Shown: one piece after another, positions 18,708 to 25,357 of the stretch
Layout: every line of letters begins with the position of its first letter
How positions within the stretch are numbered: position 1 is the stretch's first letter
Assembly: GCA_046331705.1 (NCBI GenBank)
Contig: JAXLQJ010000078.1
Span: forward strand, 1-25,357
DNA length: 25,357 bases
Direction of reading: 5' to 3'
Source of the DNA: JADJOY01 sp046331705 [NCBI: bacterium]
GTDB taxonomy: Bacteria > JADJOY01
The notes under the pieces: model-generated
The model's input: the letters and a program-made list of their open reading frames with translations, nothing else
Database searches by the model: none
What the model was told of the DNA's origin: nothing
Position numbers and translations under genes: made by a program

Positions 18708-19823
18708 GTGGCCACGCTCGGCGCTCAAGAGCACCTCGACAAGACGTATTCCACGGGACGCCAGGCGCTCGTGGACGTCTGCCTCACCGTCGCGGACGGT
18801 GAGCTCTTGTGGTCGGGCCCTCGGGCTGCGGCGAGTCGACGGCGCTCCGGGTGATCGCGGGCCTCGAGACGGCGACGGGCGGGCACGTGCGGATCGACGA
18901 CCGGATCGTCGACCGCGAGTCGCCGCAGGCTACCAACGTGGCGATGGTGTTCCAGGACTACGCGCTCTACCCGCGCGGCCGCGCGGGAACCTCGGCTTTC
19001 CGCTGCAGATGCGGCGCATGCCGAGGACGAGATCGGCAGGCGCGTGAGCGCGATCGCGCGCGCTCGAGATCGAGCCGTGACCAGGCGGCTGCCCAAGCAG
19101 CTCTCCGGTGAGCGGCAGCGGACGGCGATGGGGCGCGCTGGTGCGTGAGCCATCGGTGTCGCTCCTCGACGAGCCACTCTCCAACCTGGATGCGCGACTG
19201 CGCGTGCAAGTGCGCGCCGAGATCAAGTCACTCCAGCGTCGCATGCGCACCACGATGGTCTACGTCACCCACGATCAGGTGGAGGCGATGACGCTCGGCG
19301 ATCGGGTGGCCGTGCTGGAGCGGGGGCGGTTGCAGCAGGTGGCCACTCCGCGCGAGCTCTACGCGGCGCCGGCGAATGCGTTCGTCGCCGGTTTCATCGG
19401 CAACCCGCCCATGAACCTGTTCGCGACTACGCTCGAGGCGAGCGCGGATGGGCTCGCGATCGTGCTCGGCGGCGAGCGATTGCGTCTGCCGCCGCCGCTC
19501 GCAGGGGACGAGGCGCTGCGGGCGGCGCTGGGCGCGAGCGTGATCGCCGGCATTCGGCCGGAGGACGTGCGCGTGACGGAGGGCGAGGGCCTGGCGGCGA
19601 CGGTCGAGCACGTCGAGAATCTCGGGCACGAGACCTTGGTCACGCGACGCTGGTGGCGGCGAACGGCTCTGCCCAGGGCTGCGCCTGATCGCGGCACGCT
19701 CCGGGCATGCGCGCGACCTCGTCGCGGGCGCGTCTGCGCGGCTCGCGCTCGATTCGTCGCGGATCCATCTCTTCGCACGCGACGGCGGCGCGCATCGCGC
19801 ACATCGCGCGCCTCACGAGCTGA
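18708..19823 (+). CDS. ABC transporter ATP-binding protein, MalK/UgpC type (frameshifted)
   Basis: Best start is a GTG at 18708; then LDKTYSTGRQALVDVCLTVADGELL. Walker A region reads GPSGCGESTALRVIAGLE, Q-loop NVAMVFQDYALYP, then ENLGFPLQMRRMP, signature LSGERQRTAMGRA, Walker B SVSLLDEPLSNLDARLR, H-loop MVYVTHDQVEAMTLGDR. A regulatory C-terminal half follows (FVAGFIGNPPMNLF, ASVIAGIRPEDVRV), as in MalK/UgpC subunits of sugar or glycerol-phosphate importers. Two key positions deviate: Walker A has Glu instead of Lys, and the signature lacks one Gly. Both lie in the error-prone region. No permease or binding-protein gene is in the window; MalK-type ATPases may serve several permeases. It directly follows the glucoamylase-like gene in the same direction. 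Confidence 0.82.
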
Positions 19824-20253
19824 GCGCGCTCGGCAAGTCGCGAGGCGTCTTGCCGCTCGAGGGCCCGGGCGCCACGCTCGCGACGCGAGACGTGGGGCCG
19901 CCAGTGCGCATCGAAACGCGGGAAACGGCTGGCGTGCGCGGGCGCGTCGGTCCGGCGTTCACCGGCTGCCCGCCGGATCTCGGACGGCGGCGGCTCGCCA
20001 CGCGGATCGGCAACACGAGCGGCAACGTGCGCGTGGCGTCGGTTTCGACAGCCCCAGGCGTTGGTCCCGCTGTCCCACCGGTGTCGGGGAAGACGGCATG
20101 GCGATCGGAGGACCGGCGCTCGAGGGCCCGTGGGCGGCGTCGAAGGGCGCGACGCGCTGCCCGGGCGTGGCGCGCGAATCGACGAGCTCGCCGCAGGCCT
20201 CGTGCTCTCCTCGGTGGCTCCGTGAGCCTCGCCGGCGGCGCTCGCGTCGAAGC
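19824..20253. other. Unassigned 430 bp in the error-prone region
   Basis: No frame on either strand carries a motif I know. A plus-strand stretch around 20140-20215 reads GARIDELAAGLVLSSVAP and could be the broken N-terminus of the downstream membrane protein. Nothing else can be supported. Confidence 0.3.
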
Positions 20254-21665
20254 GCTGCGGCTACTGGCACGCCGGCTGCTCGCTGGCGCGGCCGTGGCTC
20301 GATCGGCCCATCGGCCGGTTCGTGGACGCCTGCTTCGGCCTCGAGGGGTCTGCTGGCGACTCCCATCTGCGTGCAGCTCGTGATCTCGTACTGGGGCACG
20401 CTCGCCGGTGTGCTGTTCGCGGCGGCGGCGATCGGCGCGATCCGACGCGGCCGGCGGCGCTGGTGGCGCTGGGTTCGTATGGGGTCTTGGCGCTCTACGC
20501 GGTGCCGGCGTACTCGCCGATCTTGCAGGCACCGCGTCGCAGCGGAAGGCTCGCGGTCGAGACGCTCTCGTCGCGCCGCGGCGCCCACGGCATCGCGCTG
20601 GGCGACGACGGCACGGTGATCGTCACCCATGGTCATACGCCCCCACGAGGCCCGCGGCCTGGCGGGTCATCCGCCCCGACGGTCGCTCGTTCTTCACGCC
20701 GACGGCGAGCTCGCACGTGATCGCTGCGACCGGGCTGCCCGGCGGCGCGGCGATCGCACACGAGTGGGAAGAGATCGACGAATCGGTGAGCAGGAGTCCA
20801 GTCGCGCACCTACATCCTCGACCCCGGCGACGAGCACGTGGAGCGTGCGCGACGAGCAGGCCGCCGTATTACCGGTCGTTCCACTTTCCGGGGCTCGGGC
20901 TCTTCCTGCATCCAACTTCGCCCGCGCCACGAGCACGACAAGGGGATCGAGCAGACGACCCCGGAGCGGTTCCTGGCGGGTGAGCCGCCGCTGCCAACAG
21001 CGCGTGCCGATCGAGGGGCTCGGGCTGGCGCGGCACCCGACGCGTCCGGTGATCTACGGCCGCGGCGAGGCTTCGTCGCGTTCGATCATCGAGCTCGACG
21101 TGCGTTACGGCACGTTGCGCTACGGCGACGGCATCCACATCTGGCATTGGGGGATCGCGACGGCCGGCCCCCTCGGGCAGGTGTGCTCACGAACTCCTTC
21201 GCCAATCAGCTCTTCTCGATCGACGATCGGACGCTCGAAGGTGAAGGCGGTGACGCCGATTCTCCGGATGCCGCGGCCGGTGACCTATCTGCCGACCGCC
21301 GGGCTCGCGGCCGTCGGCGCCTACATGAGCCGGCGCATCTCGTTCCTGGCCGAACCCGGACGCCACGTGGACCAGGTCGCGACGTTGCCCACCTGTCAGA
21401 AGGTGCACGCGCTGATCTTCGACGAGCCGAGCGCCTACCTCTATTTCTGGCTTCTGCAGCGCCTATCGGGTTCGGATTCCGCCCGGTCGGTGGTGAGAAC
21501 CTGGAGGCGCGCGAAGCGGCGTCGCACGCGCCGGGCTGGTCGTCCCGGGCGCGTGGCGGCGTGGGCGTGACTCGCTGCGCCGCCGCGCGGCGTGCAGGGG
21601 CTGGAAAGCGTGTCGCGCTCGTCGGTCAGGTCCACATCGGTCCAACGCGCGACGCCTTCATCTAG
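20254..21665 (+). CDS. Unrecognised membrane protein with possible beta-propeller (frameshifted)
   Basis: I cannot name a family. Joined frames read WLDRPIGRFVDACFGLEGLLATPICVQLVISYWGTLAGVLFAAAAIGAI, then LVALGSYGVLALYAVPAYSPILQ, i.e. at least two or three membrane helices. The rest is beta-rich with repeating patterns: GAHGIALGDDGTVIVTHGH, AAWRVIRPDGRSFFT, GLGLARHPTRPVIYG, FELD-like IIELDVRYGTLRYGDGIHIWHWGIA, LTNSFANQLFSIDDRTLE, VTYLPTAGLAAVGAYMSRRISFL, KVHALIFDEPSAYLYF. Repeats of the 'position, value, then next blade' kind suggest a propeller as in YncE- or lactonase-like proteins; this is inference. The start is unknown and the end (TAG at 21663) depends on the frame chosen. It lies between the ABC ATPase and the cytochrome, in the same direction. 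Confidence 0.5.
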
Positions 21666-21714
21666 AATCCGAGCGCCGCGCGGCGGTCGAGCTGGGAAGG
21701 GCGGCTGCGCCGGA

Positions 21715-23711
21715 GTGGTCGCGGGGATCTTCGTCGTGGTCGCGACGACAGGTGTGGGCGCTTCTCTCGTTCGCGAGCCGCCGCCGTGGGTGCAGTTGGC
21801 GTTCAGCTCGCCCACGGCGCCCTGGGCGTGGCGCTGTTGCCGACAGGTGGAATGCTGCACGTCCTCGTCCACGTGGTGGAGGTCTTCGGCCCCAGCGTTC
21901 ACGCAGCGCGCGCAGGCTGCCGTGAAGTTCGCCGGTCGGCCTGGTGCTGATCGTGGAGCTGTTCGCTTATCCTGGCGAGGCCGGCATCATCACCGCCGAG
22001 CAGCGCGCCGCCGCGAACTTGCAATCGGGTGATCGCGCTGCTCCTCGGCACGGCGATCGTGCTCGCCGTTCGCCGCTGCGGCGTAGGGTGAGAGCGTCGA
22101 CGGCGACAGGACTCTTGCTGGTGGCGCTCGGGGTGATGGCTGGCCCTGGCGAGGCCTCCTCACGGTCGGCGGCATCGCGGCCAACGGGCTCTGGTACATC
22201 CACGTCATCGGCGGGGTTGGTGCTCGCGCTGGTGGATTGCACGTCGCGCTGGGATGCGCCGCCGGCGCGTCAGGCGAGTCCGCCGGGCGTGTGTTCGCGT
22301 GGCGCGCGCCGCTCGTCCGCGTGGCCGCGCCGGTGGCGGCGCTGGCGCTCGCGCTCGTGGCCTCGTTCGTGCTGTCGGCAGTCGCGCGTGATCGAACAAC
22401 TCGTCGCGGTCGACGCGCTGGTCAACGCGAGGAGGACTTCGCCGCCATCGTTCCGGACGCGTGTGACGGCTGCCACATCTCGGTCTCGGAGACGTGGCGC
22501 GTCTCGACATGCGTACGCGGCGCGGAATCCGCTCTTCACGGGCATGGTGCACGTCGCCTCGCCGCCCGCGCGCAGCGGTGCGGCGGTGGTCGAATGCCTG
22601 CAATGCCATGCGCCGCGCAGCCGATCATGCAGGTGGGAGTCCAGGCGGCGATCGCGAGCGGTACGCCGCCGGCGTGCATTGCGTGAGCTGTCATCGCAGG
22701 GTCGCGAGCGCGAGACGGTCCGCTGCCGATCGTCCACGCCGCTTTCCGGCGCGGGCCGCCGCTTCCTGAGCGAGCTCTCGGGTTCCTTTCCGCCTTCCTC
22801 GGGGGCACGTCGAGGTCCCGAGCGTGCTGGTCTCGAGCCGCATCGGACAGCGCGCCGCGAGTTCCGCGCGGCGCTGGCGGCGCCGGTGAGCTTGCCGTCC
22901 GTGTCATTTCCAGACGCTCGGCGAGGTGACCGGGGGCCCGTCTCGACGTGGTCAGGACCAATACGGGCTGGGAGAACGCGGCTGGTGCCCTCGACCGCGC
23001 GAGCTGCCAGCGCTGCCACATGCGCGCTTCTACGCGTTCGAGGGCTACGTGGTCCTCGACATCGATTCCTGGGCGGCAGCACCTACGTCGCTCGCATCGC
23101 CGGCGGCGAAGCGGCCGGAGCGGACGTGGTCGCCCACCTGAAGGGCAACCTGCCGATACCCGCACAGGGCGCGGTCTCGAGCCGCCCGCGGCGGCGCTGC
23201 GCCGGTGCGCCTGTCCGCCACGCTCGCGACCCGCCAGGGCCAGCCGATCGTGCGGATCGAGACGCGCGCCACCGAGCGGGTCGGTCATGCGTTCGCCGAG
23301 GGCCCGAACGATCTCACCCAGACCTGGCTCGCGATCCGCGTCCGCGCTGCCGATGGGCGCGAGCTCGTGAATCGCGGCTTCGACGGTCCCGAGGACGGCG
23401 TTCGACTGGGAAAGCGCCTGTGGGACGCCGAAGGCATGGCGATCACCGATCACCGCCTGTGGGCCGTGGCGCGCGTGGAGCGGCTGGGCGAGATCCCCGC
23501 GCGAAACGCACGCGTGGACGAGATCGTGCTGCCCGCCGCGGCGGCGAGCGGACCGCTGCGCGTCGAGCTCGCCTGGAACCATCGCCGCCACGATCCCGCG
23601 CTGCTGCGCGCAGTCAGCGGCGAGGAGCCGAGCGGAGTCCCGGTGGTGACGGTTGCGACGCTGGTCGGCGACCTCGCCGAAGGCGTGGTGCTCTCGTCCG
23701 CGCCACCGTGA
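21715..23711 (+). CDS. Membrane-anchored five-haem cytochrome c (frameshifted in 5' part)
   Basis: The first part has several hydrophobic segments (GIFVVVATTGVGASL, ALLLGTAIVLAV, GLWYIHVIGGV, ALALALVASFVLS), so a membrane domain of about 4-5 helices. Five CXXCH haem sites follow: CDGCH (22462), CLQCH (22595), CVSCH (22680), CRPCH (22893) and CQRCH (23005). Between them lie ETWRVSTHAYAARNPLFTGM and LDVVRTNTGWENAAGALD, and after them HRFLGG and GEAAGADVVAHLKG, a pattern common in cytochrome-c554-like multihaem proteins of Deltaproteobacteria. The C-terminal 170 residues (from 23205) are in one clean frame (ERVGHAFAEGPNDLTQTWLAIRV...) and end at 23711. Likely role: electron transfer across or outside the membrane. 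The start is uncertain; GTG 21715 is a guess. Shifts include positions near 21810, 22240, 22400, 22500, 22690 and 22950. Confidence 0.78.
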
Positions 23712-23723
23712 CCGTCGCGCGGA

Positions 23724-24266
23724 TCAGCGGCAGGCGGCAGCCGCCTTGGCGAGCGATTCGCTGGCGTCGGCGAAGGTGAACGCCAGCGTCGCCTGCTGCG
23801 AGGCGATCGTCACCGTGACGGTCTTCGCCGCGGCTGCGTGCTTCAGGAAGGCCTTGCCGTCGGCAGGTTTGAGGCTGAAGAGGTACTCGTTCTCGACGCC
23901 GAACCAGCCCGCCGACGAGGTGTAGGACGCCTTCCACGGCTTGCCGTTCGGGGGCGTGATCTGAATGGCGATGGGCGCGGGTTTGCCGTCGGGTCCTTCG
24001 AAGACGCCGAACGGGAACAGGGCGTCGGAGCCGGCAGCCTCGGCGCCGCTTGCGAAGACCACGGCGAGCTGGATCTCGGGCTGGCGCGGGTCGTCGCAGA
24101 GCACGCGGATCTGGGCAGGCAGCTCACGCGCGGCCACGCGCACCGTTCCGGTCACACGGGTGTGGGCGTCGTCGCTGGCGCGCGCGGCGCCGGAGGCGCA
24201 CGCCATTGCCAGCACCAGGGTGATCGCTGCACGGCCGCGCCGCCGGCCGGTCGTTGGATTGGGCAT
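23724..24266 (-). CDS. Small exported protein of unknown function
   Basis: 180 residues. MPNPTTGRRRGRAAITLVLAMACASGAARAS is a Sec signal peptide, with cleavage likely after ARA before SDD. The mature part is about 150 residues, beta-rich (HTRVTGTVRVAARELPAQIRVLCDD, GFFxx-like GVFEGPDGKPAPIAIQITPPNGKPW, AGWFGVENEYLFSLKP), ending with a helix (FADASESLAKAAAACR) and a Cys two residues from the end. The Cys in IRVLCDD and the terminal one could form a disulphide. I know no family for it. The frame is clean. It follows the GH94 gene by 42 bp in the same direction and has a very strong SD; it meets the cytochrome gene tail to tail with 12 bp between stops. Confidence 0.8.
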   Translation of the reverse strand: MPNPTTGRRRGRAAITLVLAMACASGAARASDDAHTRVTGTVRVAARELPAQIRVLCDDPRQPEIQLAVVFASGAEAAGSDALFPFGVFEGPDGKPAPIAIQITPPNGKPWKASYTSSAGWFGVENEYLFSLKPADGKAFLKHAAAAKTVTVTIASQQATLAFTFADASESLAKAAAACR

Positions 24267-24273
24267 CGTTCGA

Positions 24274-24280
24274 CACCTCC
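24274..24280 (-). promoter_or_regulatory. Strong SD (GGAGGTG) for the small exported protein
   Basis: On the minus strand GGAGGTG lies seven bases before the ATG at 24266, inside the 42-bp gap after the GH94 stop. It confirms the start and suggests high translation of this small gene. Confidence 0.65.
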
Positions 24281-24308
24281 TCGTGCGTGCGAGCGTGTGC
24301 GCTCGCGC

Positions 24309-25357
24309 TCAACCGAGCGTCACCTGGACGCGATGTGGGGCGCCGTCGCGTGCGATGGGGATGCGCGCCGCACCGGCGACGACGTCGAGCGCTGCGCCGT
24401 CGAGCGCCACCGCCACCACCTGCGCCGCACGTCCCGTGGGGTTCGCCACCTCGATCGCGTAGCTCGTTCGCCCATCCGGCGCGCGCCAATCGATCGCGTA
24501 TCCGGGCCAGGAGTCGGGGACGCGCGGCGCCAGCACCAGCGTGCAGCCGTTCTCGACGGTGAGCCCGAGGATCGATTCCAGCCCCACCCGCAGCATCCAG
24601 CCGGACGAGCCCGTGTACCAGGTCCAGCCGCCGCGACCGACGTGGGGCTCGACGCCGTAGATGTCCGCCACGACCACGTAGGGCTCCACCTGGTACACGT
24701 CCACGGCGGCGCGATCCCGTCCGTGATGGACGGGAGTGAGCTTGGTGAAGAGCTCGACGGCCCGCTCGCGGCGCCCCAGCTCGGCGAGGGCGCGCACCAC
24801 CCACAGCGCGGCATGGGTGTACTGGCCGCCGTTCTCGCGGATCCCCGGTAGGTACCCCTTGATGTAGCCCGGCTCGCGCGCGGTCTTGTCGAAAGGAGGC
24901 GTGAGCAGGCGGATCATGCCGGGATCGTCGAGCACCAGCTCGCGTTCCACCGCGTCCAGCGCGGCCTCGGCGCGCTCGCGCGGGGCGACGCCCGAGATCA
25001 CCGCCCACGCCTGGGCCAGCGCGTCGATGCGGCACTCGTCGTCGGCGGCCGAGCCGAGCGGCGTGCCGTCGTCGTAGTACGCGCGTCGGTACCAGGCACC
25101 GTCCCAGGTGTGTGCCTCGATGGCGCGGCGAAGCTCGTCCCGATAGGCGCGATATCGCGCCGCGCGCTCGCTCTCGCCGCGCGCCTCGGCGAGCGGCGCG
25201 AAGGCGTCGATGACGTGGACCAGGAAGAACGCCAGCCACACGCTCTCGCCACGACCCTCGCGGCCGACGCGATTCATGCCGTCGTTCCAGTCGCCGGTGC
25301 CCATGAGCGGCAGGCCGTGCGCGCCGCGGGTGAGCGAGCGATCGAGCACCCGGCAGC
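24309..25357 (-). CDS. GH94 / cyclic beta-1,2-glucan-synthase-type phosphorylase domain, C-terminal part
   Basis: The frame enters from the right edge and ends at 24309; about 349 residues are seen. HGLPLMGTGDWNDGMNRVG is the GH94 active-site motif (the Asp in GDWNDG is the general acid). Further family marks are SVWLAFFLVHVIDAF, DECRIDALAQAWAVISGVA, LLTPPFDKTAREPGYIKGYLPGIRENGGQYTHAALWVVRA, VEPYVVVADIYGVEPHVGRGGWTWYTGSSGWMLRVGLESILGL. In NdvB-type enzymes this domain trims or sizes beta-1,2-glucan chains by phosphorolysis; cellobiose- and chitobiose-phosphorylases share the fold. The motif set fits the NdvB-like group best, but the N-terminal domains that would prove it lie outside the window. 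It probably heads an operon with the small exported protein. Confidence 0.85.
   Translation of the reverse strand, partial: CRVLDRSLTRGAHGLPLMGTGDWNDGMNRVGREGRGESVWLAFFLVHVIDAFAPLAEARGESERAARYRAYRDELRRAIEAHTWDGAWYRRAYYDDGTPLGSAADDECRIDALAQAWAVISGVAPRERAEAALDAVERELVLDDPGMIRLLTPPFDKTAREPGYIKGYLPGIRENGGQYTHAALWVVRALAELGRRERAVELFTKLTPVHHGRDRAAVDVYQVEPYVVVADIYGVEPHVGRGGWTWYTGSSGWMLRVGLESILGLTVENGCTLVLAPRVPDSWPGYAIDWRAPDGRTSYAIEVANPTGRAAQVVAVALDGAALDVVAGAARIPIARDGAPHRVQVTLG

Overview
The window is very GC-rich (about 70% by eye), with strong G/C preference at third codon positions. Gene content fits a deltaproteobacterial lineage, most likely Myxococcota-like: a PHP lipoprotein of the CehA/McbA type, carboxypeptidase-regulatory-like repeat proteins, a secreted HEAT-repeat protein, a membrane-bound spermidine-synthase-like protein, a multihaem cytochrome c and a cyclic-glucan-synthase-type GH94 domain. 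This placement is inferred from gene content only; there is no rRNA or other marker gene.

Left part (1-11160): reading frames are clean. In order: the 3' end of a membrane aminopropyltransferase-like gene (+); a minus-strand pair read right to left, a large PHP/CehA-McbA lipoprotein (5662-2390) followed with no gap by a HEAT-repeat exported protein (2389-1061); a divergent membrane-anchored carboxypeptidase-regulatory-like protein (5880-7838, +), separated from the lipoprotein gene by 217 bp that hold four 10-bp tandem repeats; about 450 bp of non-coding DNA with a strong hairpin and an 18-bp perfect palindrome; a PhoD-like metallophosphatase (8293-10260, +); and a minus-strand hypothetical protein with a C-terminal membrane segment (11163-10456). 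Both convergent gene ends carry hairpins that could act as two-way terminators.

Middle part (about 11.4-23.2 kb): every recognisable gene is cut by many small frameshifts, roughly one per 60-100 bp by hand reading. They look almost entirely like 1-2 base deletions in short G/C runs, while conserved motifs between them survive. This looks like unpolished long-read sequence rather than real gene decay. Under the shifts I recognise a saccharopine-dehydrogenase-like oxidoreductase, an FGGY carbohydrate kinase, an acyltransferase-3 membrane protein, a pirin-like bicupin (start overlaps the previous stop as ATGA), a convergent phospholipid acyltransferase, a glucoamylase/DUF3131-type lipoprotein, a MalK/UgpC-type ABC ATPase, an unrecognised membrane protein that may carry a beta-propeller, and a membrane-anchored five-haem cytochrome c.

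Right part (about 23.2-25357): clean frames return. The 3' end of the cytochrome gene meets a minus-strand pair head-on: a GH94 (glycosyltransferase-36 type) C-terminal domain that runs off the right edge, followed downstream by a small exported protein with a strong ribosome binding site. The GH94 gene and the glucoamylase-like lipoprotein 6 kb away suggest a glucan-related theme, but nothing here proves a joint pathway. I see no tRNA, rRNA, CRISPR array, insertion sequence or prophage gene.
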